NCBI GenBank assembly: GCA_934045075.1
Contig: OW203732.1
Span: forward strand, 14,424,201 to 14,488,200
Source of the DNA: Yponomeuta sedellus
Taxonomy: Eukaryota > Arthropoda > Insecta > Lepidoptera > Yponomeutidae
Direction of reading: 5' to 3'
Length of the DNA stretch: 64,000 nt
Below the pieces are notes generated by a model, which was not told the DNA's origin, did no database searches, and saw only the letters and a list, made by a program, of their open reading frames with translations. Both the position numbers and the translations under genes were made by a program. Positions 1-9,858 of this stretch are shown in pieces (position 1 is the stretch's first letter; every line of letters begins with the position of its first letter).

Positions 1-53
1 ATTGGGTCGAAGTGCGATAAGAGAGTATCCCTGTTAGTGCAGCGGTGGGGTCC

Positions 54-750
54 CTAGGGACCTCTTAATCGTATTAGCGCCTTAATCACCTGAGGGTGCT
101 CAATGGACCGTGGCGGGCCAACATAAGTCGTCTTACGCGCGCGCCTTTCCAATATCCGATGTAGGGCTTCTGTCGTGAAGGGAGCCTTGCATAGAGAGAT
201 ATACTTTTTTTTTAATGCACTAATCCGTGCTAAGGACAATTTTAAAAACCTATTTAGAGGCTAAAAATTCCACCCATGGCGGGATTCTAACCCGCGACCT
301 CTGGCTATCCGTGCCAGCTCTCTATCCAACTGAGCTAATGGGCAACTCATCGGCATCAGTGAAATTTCGAACCTCTTTACACTATTCTCTGTATAACGTA
401 CAGGCAGCGACATCTGGCTGAAGTCAATGATGAGTCAAGTGATGCAATCGACTTCAGCCAGATGTCGCTGCCTGTACGTAATACAGAGAATAGTGTAAAG
501 AGGTTCGAAATTTTACTGATGCCAGTGAGTCGCCCATTAGCTCAGTTGGGTAGAGCGCTGGCACGGATAGCCAGAGGTCGCGGGTTCGAATCCCGGCATG
601 AGTGGAATTTTTAGCCTCTAAATAGGTTTTTAGAGAGATATATATGAGACAGATGGCTTGCAATCTGTCACAATTTAAAGTTGAGGAAGAAAACCTTCTT
701 TGAAATTCGTTGATGAGATTTTGTGAGTGACAAACTGTGCTCTCTGACAA
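54..750 (-). other. Open frame split by a hairpin-element insertion
   Basis: On the minus strand an open stretch runs from 750 to the F element at 630 and resumes beyond it from 203 to a stop near 54. The 12-bp direct repeat at 192-203 and 631-642 encodes the same residues (YISL) on both sides. Removing the element and one repeat copy would therefore leave one continuous frame of about 83 codons. The 750-side start is TTG, not ATG. I recognise no domain. It could be an old exon, a transposon gene fragment or chance. Confidence 0.3.
204..630. mobile_element. Family F tRNA-like hairpin element, copy a (full palindrome)
   Basis: Two inverted arms of about 190 bp flank a short spacer near 421-450. 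Each arm carries a tRNA-like sequence (minus 271-343, plus 532-604) with pairable acceptor, D, anticodon and T stems. The 7-nt anticodon loop is ACGGATA, lacking U33, so it is tRNA-derived and probably not a working tRNA. The left end carries a tail containing GCACTAATCCGTGCTAAGGA; the right end stops at AAATAGGTTTTTA without it. Exact 12-bp flanking repeats TAGAGAGATATA lie at 192-203 and 631-642, so this is a complete insertion. Confidence 0.8.
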
Positions 751-796
751 CCGCTACATATTTGAATTGTTAGCATTAATACGCAAGGAAATAAAA

Positions 797-990
797 TAAC
801 ATAAGATTTACATACAAGCACATACACTTTTGCCCCACACTAGGATAACTTGTATCGTGGTAACCAGAAACAACGACATCACAAACATGTAAACATCCAA
901 GACCTTTGGTTTTTTTTTGTCTCCAACCGGGGTTCGAACCCGGCCTCTTGCATAGTAGGCAGATGCGCTACCGCTGCGCCACAGAGGTCG
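797..990 (-). repeat. tRNA-derived SINE, family A
   Basis: The tRNA-like head is at the right end, read on the minus strand as GACCTCTGTGGCGCAGCGGT with a box B-like GGTTCGAACC. A body follows with the word CATGTTTGTGATGTCGTTGT and ends in TTATGTTAT. Copies at 28.8, 39.0, 43.8 and 45.0 kb share head and body. The head is somewhat Ala/Gly-tRNA-like; that parentage is a guess. Confidence 0.7.
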
Positions 991-1629
991 TTTATTTGCA
1001 CAAATCAAGTGCGCATGCCTCCAGCGGGAATAGAACTCATAACCGTGACCTCTAGACTAACGACCAACGACATGAGACATGAAAGCTCAACTTCCAGTAA
1101 AATGCCAATACAACTGTTACTTTAGGCTTTAGGTTCTTTAGGCCCAGAAGCATTACTGTAAGATTTTATTAGGGCCATTTTTAACAGCACTTGGGGAATT
1201 ATTCGGATGGCTTCGCGTGACCTTTAACGATTTTCAGATAAACACTGTCAATTTGAAACTCCAAAATGAGTTCCTATTAAATACGAAGAATTTTCCGTCG
1301 ATCAATTGAAAATTCGTGACATTCTTTCGATGTTCGTAAATCGACGCTAAAATACAAAGGTCGTGTGACAGGGGTGGACATTTCCAATGAAATTGGATAC
1401 TTTGCATTCCGCTAAAGGTTGATGGCCCACAGTCAAGGTCGAACAAGCTTTGATCCTCATAACATTCGGCACCAAATACAGTCATAAACTTCACTTTGGG
1501 TTTATGATCGTTTACTTTATGTATCGTAATACCAGATCATTGCCCATGAAACGACACTGAGACGCTTTCGCAATATTCAAAAAAGAGAAAATGGAAGTTG
1601 GAAAAACGGGGATACATTTTAATAATTCG
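991..1629. other. No gene seen
   Basis: Positions 1006-1075 may hold a worn SINE head on the minus strand, with a box B-like segment. The rest is unrecognised AT-rich sequence. Confidence 0.3.
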
Positions 1630-1880
1630 AATAATTCGTGCTTACTTTGGCCAAAGGATAAGCCTAGCCATACAGGCAATGCTGCCAGCCTTCTTGGTAC
1701 TCTGCCGCCCGACAGCGATCTGGCTCAAATATTTTATTAAAGTTAGAATGTTTTAGGTTTAGTTCCGTTTTTATAATAATAGTGTAAGTAGTGAAATATC
1801 TATACACACATATATACATATATATAATTATGTAAATACTGTTAAGTTAATAATAAAATACATGAACTATTGCTAAATAA
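1630..1880 (+). pseudogene. LINE 3' end with C-terminal reverse-transcriptase remnant
   Basis: In the frame of 1648-1740 the translation ends HTGNAASLLGTLPPDSDLAQ then IFY and a stop. This resembles the C terminus of a lepidopteran non-LTR retrotransposon ORF2 (typically a GN.A.VLGT.P motif before the stop). The upstream FGQRIS-like part lies in another frame, so there is a frameshift. An AT-rich 3' UTR-like stretch with AATAATAAAA follows. Family (Jockey or CR1 type) is undecided. Confidence 0.5.
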
Positions 1881-1964
1881 TGGTCAGAAGGTAATCTCAG
1901 TTTAGTGGTTGTTATTGTCAATTGCAAAGACTAGTTCATCCACGACGACTGAAGATTTTTCAAT

Positions 1965-2150
1965 GGCGGACTTGTTGGTCTAGCGTTTAACACGCTTGAC
2001 TTCCAAAACAGAGGTTGTGAGGTCGATTACCACTCCAGGCGCCCGTATTTGATTTGTATAAATGGCTCCAGTCTGGGCGAATTTCCATACTTGTGATTCC
2101 TCGCTACGAGATATCCTAGTTTGGGGTCGCAACAAGTGATGAGTCGTAGT
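1965..2150 (+). repeat. tRNA-derived SINE, family D
   Basis: The head reads TTGGTCTAGCGTTTAACACG, then CAGAGGTTGTGAGGTCGATT, matching the family D head at 49.75 kb. A TTTGTATAAATGGC body follows. It is diverged and has lost the canonical box B. Confidence 0.5.
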
Positions 2151-2204
2151 TATTGTTGTTATCTTACACATATACATACATAACATTAACACACATTTAT
2201 TTTG

Positions 2205-2375
2205 ATTTATTTGTACATCTACTTCCTTCACTTATATATTGCTCCAGTCCATCCAATGGTTGTCTGGAAGAGATCACTTTTAGTGATAAGGCCGCCGTCT
2301 GTACTCTTAGGTTAAGAAATACCTGTGTAATTTCCTTTTTTATACAATAAAGTGTTCTCTATCTATCTATCTACA
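2205..2375 (+). repeat. LINE family E 3' end with (CTAT)n tail
   Basis: Contains GTCTGGAAGAGATCAC, then TTTTAGTGATAAGG and a terminal ACAATAAAGTG followed by CTAT repeats. Four other copies of this 3' end occur in the window, in both orientations. It is a 5'-truncated non-LTR retrotransposon end with no coding sequence left. A small self-pairing motif (GATCAC..GTGATA) is kept in all copies. Confidence 0.6.
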
Positions 2376-2689
2376 TCTACATGCTGTCGTTTTGGTAAAT
2401 GACCACAAATTCAGGGAAGGTAGCTAGCAATACTTAATCCTAAAAACGCGATTTTAAATAATTATTTTTATTAAAAACTTCCCGGCCCAATTGAAAATAT
2501 TCGCGACTTTATAAAATCACAATTTTTTTCATGTGCGAATATATGTTTTTATACCCTCTTCAATAGTCAAATTTATTATTAAGGTTGATATTTACTTGAA
2601 TTAAATGGTTAAATGAATTACCTAAGACAAACGTTAAGATATAAGCTCGCCTTTGTACATATATTTTCTTAAGTGTTATTTCATGTACT
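2376..2689. other. No gene seen
   Basis: AT-rich sequence with no open frame or repeat I can place. Confidence 0.3.
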
Positions 2690-2890
2690 GTTTATCGTGT
2701 AGTGTAGTTTCGTACACGCGGCAGACGTAGTGTAGGACGCCCTGCGCCCAGGTGGGATGACGATCTGCGAAAAACTGTGGCAGATGCTGGATGCGGCAAG
2801 CTGAAGACAGGGCGCTATGACGCTCGTTAGGGGAGCGCTATGTACAGCAGTGGACTACATAATATAGCCTGAAGAAGAAGAAAAAGAAAA
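2690..2890 (+). pseudogene. RTE-type LINE C-terminal fragment
   Basis: 2731-2790 encodes RSVGRPAPRWDDDLRKT, the conserved end of an RTE-like reverse-transcriptase ORF. Compare the better preserved copy at 29.86-30.13 kb. A frameshift after KT breaks the rest. The DNA end, CAGCAGTGGACTACATAA then GAAGAAGAAG, is the usual LINE terminus with a GAA tail. Confidence 0.7.
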
Positions 2891-2933
2891 TTTTGTTTAT
2901 TTAGTTTTCCTTCCTTAAATAAATACACATTAA

Positions 2934-3145
2934 GGCAGTGGTAGCGGAGGGCTAGAACACCGGTTACTCAATCGGGAGATCGTGGATTCGAATCCTGGCA
3001 TGTACTTTACCATTCGCTAACATCGAAGGAAAACATCGTAAGGAAATTTAAGTGTCTGGGGTGTTCAAGTACGTCAGCGCTTGAAATTGCAACACTCTCT
3101 CTTTCTGGGAGAAGGCCTGTACACTGCAGTGGGACGTATATGGGC
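2934..3145 (+). repeat. tRNA-derived SINE, family C
   Basis: The head is GCAGTGGTAGCGGAGGGCTA with a box B-like GGATTCGAATCC, followed by GAAGGAAAACATCG and CTCTCTCTTTCTGGGAGAAG. The end, GGCCTGTACACTGCAGTGGG, resembles RTE LINE 3' ends, which suggests borrowed LINE mobilisation. Related copies are at 36.5 and 57.9 kb. Confidence 0.65.
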
Positions 3146-3193
3146 TAGGTACATAAAAAATACAAACGTATTATTTAATACAGACACTTCACT

Positions 3194-3196
<3 letters not shown>

Positions 3197-3248
<52 letters not shown>
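3197..3248. repeat. (AC)26 microsatellite
   Basis: 52 bp of uninterrupted AC dinucleotides. It creates spurious His-Thr and Val-Cys open frames on the two strands. Confidence 0.95.
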
Positions 3249-3250
<2 letters not shown>

Positions 3251-3289
3251 TGCACTCGAGTTATTTGGGCACCCATTTTCCAAATTACA

Positions 3290-3640
3290 AATTCTTTACT
3301 TCTTTTTTTCAACAAACACGACTAACCGCAGTATGGCCGCGACAGAATATCAGCGTTGTGGGAGCACCTCGGTGCTCCTAACTCAATACTTTGAACCTGA
3401 GCGTGACAATATAAAAATGTTTGTATACGTTTGTGATGTTCTGTTTTATTGTCTTTAAGCGTAGGTATTTAAATGTTATCAATGTCTGAAACGTGTTCTA
3501 TTTGTCCTTTTTCTTTACTTGCATACATGTTATATTTTTCCTTTAAGTTATATTTGATGTTGATGTATGCCTATGGTATGTTTTAAAGTATTGTGCCGTT
3601 AAATAAATGTTTTATCTATCTACCTATCTATTTAATAAAG
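3290..3640 (+). repeat. Probable LINE 3' end with TCTA-type tail
   Basis: Contains GACAGAATATCAGCGTTGTG, a common lepidopteran LINE 3' word as I recall it, and ends with a polyadenylation-like AATAAATG followed by TCTATCTACC repeats. No coding sequence is left. Boundaries are approximate. Confidence 0.4.
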
Positions 3641-4107
3641 GTTGGATCTACTTAGGGCATCGAATCTAAAGCAGTTCTTAGGCAATTTTGCCTGGCTGGC
3701 ACCCTCTTGGGCGAGTATTTTAATTTATTTGTTTCTTCCCGCAGTCCGGGGGCTCATAATGGACCCCGCATTAGCTCCTCGAGCCTTAGTCGAAAGCTTT
3801 TAAGGTATTTTGGCTCATCTCGCGTAAATATTCCAGCGCTTCCGCCCCTCAGAATAGAGTTGTTAAGCTAATTACCAATCTATGTAGGGATAGGCTAATG
3901 CTGTTTGGAGGTAGTTAGAGTGCACTAGATAGAGCTAAGTAATTAAGCGTTTATGGCGTTATGGTTATTAGTTACATAGCGTAAGCTCTCTATATGCGTC
4001 TCCCTGCAAGGTACAAGCCTTCTCTCAAAGAGAGAGAGAGGTGGGTGTAACAACCACGTGTGCCCTCAGCGGATTGACGAATACAGGCGACAAATTAGAT
4101 ATAGATA
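3641..4107. other. No gene seen
   Basis: Mixed sequence with a short AG run at 4026-4040 and no open frame of note. The stretch near 3650-3760 may be old LINE 3' UTR. Confidence 0.3.
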
Positions 4108-4350
4108 GATAAATATTTATGGACATATTACACAGATCTCGTTAGCCTTATACTAAGTACAACTAAATGACTTGTGTTATAGGTGCTAACTCGACGATAG
4201 ATTTAATACAATAAATACATACATAGATAACATCCAAAACCCGAGACAAACTAGAAAAGTTCGTTTCCTAGTTTGACTAGGCCGGGGATCGAACCCGAGA
4301 CCCTCGGTTTTACGGCCAACGTGCCAAACTGCACCGCCACCGAGGGCGTC
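4108..4350 (-). repeat. tRNA-derived SINE, family B
   Basis: The head is at the right end: on the minus strand CCCTCGGTGGCGGTGCAGTT and a box B-like GGTTCGATCC. The anticodon region GCCGTAAAACC is Tyr-like in the copies at 9 and 15.8 kb, where it reads ACTGTAAAACC. The body carries ATCTATCGTCGAG and ends with GTCCATAAATATT. The head has two base changes compared with its relatives. Confidence 0.7.
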
Positions 4351-4363
4351 ATTCAAAATTGTC

Positions 4364-4458
4364 AAAATAATTTAACATTGAAGTGTTAAATTATTTTTAC
4401 ACCCGAAACCAAAGAAACTCCAGGTTTTGAAAAACCTGGGGTTTCTTTGGTTTCGGGT
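4364..4458. repeat. Two adjacent hairpins
   Basis: Hairpin 1 has 14-bp perfect arms (4364-4377 and 4384-4397, loop TTGAAG). Hairpin 2 begins 3 nt later with 28-bp arms (4401-4428 and 4431-4458), one mismatch and a 2-nt loop. Nothing coding lies nearby. Confidence 0.85.
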
Positions 4459-4499
4459 TAATAATAAAATGACTTCCGCAAAAAACCAATACCTTGTTC

Positions 4500-4668
4500 T
4501 GGTCTCAAACTAGGATACACTGTGTTATCATGGAAATACACTTAGGCTGGTGCCGTTTGTACAAATCAAGTACAGCCTCAGATCATTGATCTGAGAGTAC
4601 AGTGGTCTAGAATACATCTGTTTTGTTATCAAACGTGTCAACCGCTAAACTAACGAGCGAGCCAAAAG
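4500..4668 (-). repeat. tRNA-derived SINE, family D, degraded
   Basis: The minus-strand head GCTCGTTAGTTTAGCGGTTG sits at 4649-4668. The body ends in the CTAGTTTGAGA region near 4503. An internal palindrome TCAGATCATTGATCTGA at 4577-4593 interrupts the head-to-body junction. Confidence 0.5.
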
Positions 4669-5069
4669 TAAACCTCTCTAAGAACATCGCGGTTTCTTTT
4701 GTATTGGCTAGCGTTCTCTATTTATAATATGGCTATATTTTCAGTCCATACAACTTTTGAGTGGTGACTTCTCATCTAGCCTTCTAGCCCCTGAAGGTAA
4801 AAATTACGCCGAATCTTTTTAAATTAAATAGATTATTAAAAAACAAATTGCCTAAGAAAATATTGGATCTAAAACAGTAGTTTTGACGGATTTCTTACTA
4901 TTTTGGAAGTGAGTTAAGAAACTTAGGACTAGTAGAGCACGCTAAGGGCAATTCTTGGCTAGGCGTTAGGAGGCTAGGGCAGATAGGAGTTGCTAAATGA
5001 TATGTATATCATATCTTATATGTATATATAACTGCATATGAAATGCGCCTTGCACGTACTAGCAGATGT
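4669..5069. other. No gene seen
   Basis: AT-rich; no open frame or repeat that I can name. Confidence 0.3.
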
Positions 5070-5267
5070 TTCGGTACCAACCCTTGTGTGCCCCCATTGC
5101 TGGAGCACGGGTCTCTTCCTGCACCGCAGGAAGGTTAGGCCATACTCCAACACGGGGAAAAGTCTAGAGTGGTGGAGGATTGTATGGCAGTAGCGGGCCT
5201 TATTGTCAAAAGTTATCAAGCCGCCCGTAAGGTCTCTAGCTTAACGACTGTCATTACATGTCAGATG
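5070..5267 (-). repeat. 5S-type SINE, 5'-truncated
   Basis: The minus strand ends in AGCAATGGGGGCACACAAGG, the tail of the family described at 7,970. Exact 8-bp repeats GCAGATGT at 5062-5069 and 5268-5275 look like its target-site duplication. The 5S-like head is absent. Confidence 0.75.
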
Positions 5268-5280
5268 GCAGATGTAAAAT

Positions 5281-5575
5281 TGATTAAATATAAAAAACCT
5301 GCCAAGTGCGGTAGAGGGTTTCGTAGAAAGCAGGTTTTTATTTGCTTAACAAAACTAACAACTTCATCAACTTAATTTTAAATGGATTGTGTACAAAATT
5401 TTCGTTTTAAAAGTTGGTCGCTTATTACTTGTGAAGCCTATTTAGCCGTGATGTTTTTCTCTATCAGGTTTCGCGTACTAATCGTCTCTAAGATAGACCG
5501 CGGATAGACAGACAGTCGGACGGACACAGCAAAACTATAAGGGTTCCTGTCCACGTCTACGGTACCCTAAACATG
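5281..5575. repeat. Dispersed repeat of the 'gccaagtgcg..gttcc' type
   Basis: Starts with AAAACCTGCCAAGTGCGGTA and ends with GACAGACAGTCGGACGGACA, then AAGGGTTCCTGTCC and GGTACCCTAAA. I know closely similar segments as very common interspersed repeats in arthropod genomes; their transposon class is unclear to me. The middle is diverged. Confidence 0.5.
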
Positions 5576-6254
5576 CATTAAATTTATAACTTAGATTTAG
5601 GTTTTAGGTAGGTATGGAAATGAAAAGGTTTTATTCAAAGTAGCGCAGATACTGCGGCTTAATGAGCGTTACAAGTCAAACTAGGTGTCCATTTCAAAAT
5701 CTAGATCATTTTGGAGAAAAAATGGACAAACAAACTCCAAACTTAGTCTTTTCAAATTCCTTAATTAACAGAGTTTACACAAATTTTACATTTTATTTTT
5801 GCATTTATTTATTGCTCATAAAAACGAATTTATATTTCACTTACTTAAAAAGAGATAATAATTAATCTAAGTAGTGAAATATCTATGTATTTAAATAGTG
5901 TGAAATTAATCTAAGTAAAAATATGAACATAAATATGCAACATCTCATATGAAACTACTGCCACCTGTTACTAACCTTTAATGTCAGTCTCCACACCATG
6001 GTAGGTACTAATAGAAACTATTATTAGATCTTTGCGATAAGAACACTAATTACATCGTTACATTTATGACATCCGCAGAGGATGGATGCCGAACACCGGC
6101 AGCGGTGAAAGTCCTGTGCACGCCAAAGTGCCTTGTCAACTTTTGTGCACATGGGCATATGTGCTAGACTGGTTGTAGACACTTAAACAGAATAATATGG
6201 AAGTTTGATTTGAAAATAAGCATCACCATTGCCACGAGTTCAAGCTCGCACGAA
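5576..6254. other. No gene seen
   Basis: AT-rich sequence. A 67-codon open frame at 5662-5865 has no recognisable features. Confidence 0.3.
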
Positions 6255-6265
6255 GTTTTCTTACA

Positions 6266-6312
6266 TAGTTATATATTAAACGGGTCAAATCGCGATTACC
6301 TTATTTCCCGAC
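6266..6312. mobile_element. Family H1 foldback element, 47-bp truncated copy
   Basis: Starts inside the H1 terminus (TTAAACGGGTCAAATCGCGA) and stops at TTTCCCGAC, before the second arm. Exact 11-bp repeats GTTTTCTTACA flank it at 6255-6265 and 6313-6323, so the truncation happened at insertion, not by later decay. Confidence 0.7.
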
Positions 6313-6323
6313 GTTTTCTTACA

Positions 6324-7408
6324 GTTTGAGCAAGCTTTTTGTGGGAGTTTCCTTTTAAGTAAGAATTGAGGAAAAGGAAAACTCCCGCTCTTCCTAATTG
6401 GTTAGCATTAATTAAGGTGAGTACAGCTGACAATTAATTCAAATTTAGCATGCAATAAAAATAAAGTAAACTACTTGACCTTCAGCATCTTAGCGGTCCC
6501 TTGCATATCAAATGTAATTTATGTTGGAAAAGAAACTGCATAGAACATCTAGAACATCTAAGGGATGTGTGAAAACCTGGTACTAGCTTACAGTTATTAT
6601 TTTAAAGTTATCAAGCAAGTCTTAAAGATATTGGTTTTCCAAGTACTACTAAACAAATAATAAATAAATAAATAAATAAATATAAATAATAAAAAAAATA
6701 CAGAACACTGTCTCCATAAATATACATTACGTAAACTTACGCCTGCTTGGTGCCTCAATCGCATAAGGGCAAGCAGAGACCTAGAACTTGCCTTTTGCCA
6801 CGATCTTGACAAACCTCCTAAGTGTAGTATTAAGCATAAGCACTATATTAACTTAGTTCCGGATTCACTGACTTGATTGTTTGTCGGAAGATTTCGACCA
6901 GGTTTCGCTTTGATATACCTACAGAGCTTAATCATGATGAGTAGAGACCTCTTACGCTTTATAAAAAATCAGGTATCAGTGATCCATGCACGCATGCCAC
7001 AAATATTTTAGTAACAATTACGTTTGTTAAATTTTTAGTCACTAAATGAATATGTGAATACCCTTTTACAATGTAATCGAAACTTTACAGGTCCCACGAC
7101 GAAGAGGCAGTAGTTTAGAGCTTTAACGTAATATTCTATCTTCCTTAACCTTCTGTGCGTCCTAAGCTAGAGTCACTGTCCTCAACTGGTACTTTAGTGG
7201 GTATAATGCAACTGGTTTGGAAAACACAGGAATAGATTGGCAATTCACTTTCTCCGGATGTTTTGAGAGGTATATCACGATCAAACACGTCGTTGGTGTT
7301 AGGTTGGGGGCTATAACTTGTAAAGTAGACTGCCTTTAAAAAAAGTACCGGTTTTGCTTGCCGATGCCAGAGGTAGTGGGTTCAATCAGGGTCAAGCCAG
7401 AGCTTTCC
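6324..7408. other. No gene; microsatellite and LINE scrap
   Basis: Holds an (AAAT)n tract at about 6655-6687 and, on the minus strand at 6728-6813, a scrap of LINE ORF end. That scrap reads CAAGATCGTGGCAAAAGGCA and aligns with the DRGKWQSLVSAY-type end seen at 51.3 kb. The remainder is unrecognised. Confidence 0.35.
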
Positions 7409-7736
7409 ACAATGTAATATCCTCCGCAACATTCTCGAATAAGGGAGACGAAAGGGTATCAATTATGAAGTATCCTTTCAAGTCTGTAATCAAATATGAG
7501 CTGTGTAAAGCATTCATCAAAGAGGAGTCAATAGAGGCTCCTTGGATCCGGGGTTGTGTCGACAGATGCAATCTAATGACGTTTGACTTTTTATCTTTGC
7601 TATTAAAGATATGAGTAAGCTTAAATTGAGAAGTAAACTTACTGATCTCCCCTTTAATAATTCTTGTGTTCGATAAATCGCCATCCACATTAGTTTGCCA
7701 AGGTTGATCAAATTTCTTCACCAATTCTAAAGGCAT
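7392..7736 (-). other. Unrecognised 114-codon open frame crossing the duplication edge
   Basis: ATG at 7736 (MPLELVKKFDQPWQ...) runs to a stop just outside the duplicated unit, and its last five residues (KALA side) lie in unique DNA. It is acidic-basic mixed with no membrane segment. A second open frame of 64 codons overlaps it on the same strand. An AG at the upstream edge (..GCTAG|TCC) could be a splice acceptor, so it might be an exon, but the pyrimidine tract is weak. No family recognised; chance is possible. Confidence 0.25.
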
Positions 7737-7969
7737 CCCACTACTTTTTCTGGACTAGCATAGATCACAAAGAGGCATCTAGAAATTTCTCTTGCGAATA
7801 TTACTCTTCAAGCCGCCATGGGCTCTAGGTGCAGCATGAAAGCTCTTCCTTTACCTATCTAAGAAATCCTTTCTATGACATTGTTGTTTGGTTTAAGTAT
7901 GACTATAGACAGAATGACATTACAGCAACAAAAACGTGATCCCTGTTCTGTTCTAACATAAGCTGTTAT

Positions 7970-8340
7970 CGATATCAACCCTTGTGTGTCCTCACTGCTG
8001 GGGCACGGGTCTCTTCCTGTATTGCAGGAAGGTTAGGCCATACTCCACCACGGGGGCCAAGTCCGGGTTGGTGGAGGATTGTAAGACAGTGGCGAGCCTT
8101 ACTGTCAGAAGTTCTCAAGCCGCCCATAAGGCCTCTGACATGGCTTAACGACTGTCATTACATGACAGCCGGCACCAACGGCTTAACGTGCCTTGCGAAG
8201 CACGGAAGCGCTCAGAAAAATGCCACTAGCGGTAGTCACGGGATGGTCACACATCCCGCACCTGGCCGCGCCTGTTGTTGCTTAACTCAAGTGATTGATT
8301 TCAATCACTCGGTAGGACCAGGCCACGAGCACCTCTAAAC
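7970..8340 (-). repeat. 5S-type SINE, full-length, unit 1
   Basis: On the minus strand the 5' part carries GAGTTAAGCAAC and GGCCAGGTGCGGGATGTGTG, matching in order the 5S rRNA internal promoter (A box AAGTTAAGCAAC, C box GGATGGGTGACC). A unique body and an RTE-like end CCCCAGCAGTGAGGACACAC follow. Exact 11-bp repeats TAAGCTGTTAT at 7959-7969 and 8341-8351 define the insertion. About 371 bp. The 118-codon open frame across it is not a gene. Confidence 0.8.
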
Positions 8341-8993
8341 TAAGCTGTTATAGCCTTATATTATAATAACAATAATGCTTGTTATGCTATACTGCTTTTT
8401 TTCTGACTGTCGATATCGTTTTTATTTTGAAACAAATAAGTATTTCGTGGTTTGCTCTGTGCATTTTGAATATTTTTATTGCACAAGTTGCGGTTGGCAG
8501 CATTTCTTGCCCGTCAGGAAATCGACTTTCTATCCCAAAGTACTTAAGCTAATTGTAGTGGGGCAAAAACTTGTGGTAGATTAAGGCTGTACTTATTATA
8601 TTTCTTAGCAGTTTCTCTTAGATTCTAATTGATAAATTGGTAAATTCCGCGGTATTTCCACTCGAGAAAATATCAAGGCATTGGATGTAGACACTTTCAA
8701 TTAGGTTTCTCATTCAATGAAATGCTAATTATCTGTACGATGAATGCCAGACACCAAAGCACAATTCAACTTTACAACATTCGCCTTTCCGATGTGATTT
8801 TATGGTTATTTTCTCATTTGCGGCGATAACTGTTCGTTCATTCCTCGCGTGCGACCGATCATCATCAATCAAGTTTCTCTTTCGTCACATTTTGCCTGCT
8901 CTGCGTAAAACTCTTCTGACCTTTACGATATTTGGTTTAGGTTTCAAATAACCTTTAAATAACGCTATATCGCTCTGTAAATAAATAATAAAT

Positions 8994-9225
8994 AAATATT
9001 CATGGACATATTACACAGCTCTCGTTAGCCCTATACTAAGTACAACTAAATGACTTGAGTTATAGATGCTAACTCGACGATAGATTTAATACATACAATA
9101 GATAACATCCAAGATCCAAGACAAACTAGAAAAGTTCGTTTCCTAGCTTGACCCGGCCGGGGATCGAACCCGAGACCTTCGGTTTTACAGTCAGCGTGCC
9201 AAACCGCTGCGCCACCGAGGCCGTC
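8994..9225 (-). repeat. tRNA-derived SINE, family B, unit 1
   Basis: Best head of the family: on the minus strand CCTCGGTGGCGCAGCGGTTT and GGTTCGATCCCCGGCC. The anticodon region CTGACTGTAAAACC is Tyr-tRNA-like, with GTA in the anticodon position. The terminus runs into AATAAATAAT repeats, which vary between the two duplicate units. Confidence 0.75.
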
Positions 9226-9377
9226 ACCTGTAGGCAAACACTTATTTTTATATTTCGCAACTTTATCTAGAACGTAAATATTTCATTCGGCTTAGGCTGC
9301 CTAGGGCAACATCTAAAACCGCAGATTAATGATAACCTGGCTAGACACGTAAATAAATAAAATATAAACGATTTTTA

Positions 9378-9858
9378 CTAAGGGACTCTTAGGGAACGCT
9401 CCGTCCGTCCGACAGAGCCCATGTCTCGTGAAAGGAGGTCGAATAATGCAATAAATTCCACAAGAGACGAATTGAATTGTCTTTTTGTATCGGCAAATAA
9501 ACTGGGCAACGTTTTGTGAAGCGGATTAGTGCCGAAATTGGAAGTAGGCGGACTAGTGCGGCTAATTCGGGCTTTCGTTCTACGCCTATTACTTGCCGTA
9601 ATGTGCCCTTTAACTTTTATGGGGCAAAGTTGTGTAATAGCGGCCGGGCCGTCGTCCACTGGGTCTAATATAGGGCGAGTTTTATCAGTACTTTCGCTAA
9701 AATTTGCACTAACTCTGCGACTTTGTGGATGTATACGAGAAACAGCGTTTAGAGCGGGCGTTATTAACAAAACTTCTAATTTTATGTCTTTTTTTGCAGG
9801 TAAGCCTGATCTTCTGACAAATCATCACAGCTCTACGAGGCACTTTGGTATAATTTGA
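9378..9858. other. GC-richer block open on both strands, unit 1
   Basis: 130 codons are open on the minus strand (9378-9770) and 109 on the plus strand (9529-9858). The plus frame crosses TTTTTTTGCAG|GT, a splice-acceptor look-alike at 9800. Neither translation has a domain I know. Simultaneous openness on both strands argues for composition or an old repeat, though a conserved exon or promoter cannot be ruled out. Confidence 0.2.

Noticed and set aside
532..604. Functional tRNA gene (also 271-343, 24834-24905, 25698-25769, 32079-32150, 59347-59419)
   Set aside because: The cloverleaf folds, but the anticodon loop ACGGATA lacks U33, a GGA anticodon does not fit a short variable arm, and copies lie inside repeated hairpin elements.
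204..630. Ordinary cut-and-paste MITE
   Set aside because: Target repeats across the family vary from 7 to 17 bp and the tail is on one end only.
3074..3458. Open frames of 69 and 125 codons on opposite strands
   Set aside because: They arise from the (AC)26 microsatellite, giving His-Thr and Val-Cys runs.
7982..8338. 118-codon frame with apparent Cys- and Pro-rich protein (also 14620-14976, 13504-13761, 44539-44943)
   Set aside because: These frames are translations of the 5S-type SINE and recur only because the SINE recurs.
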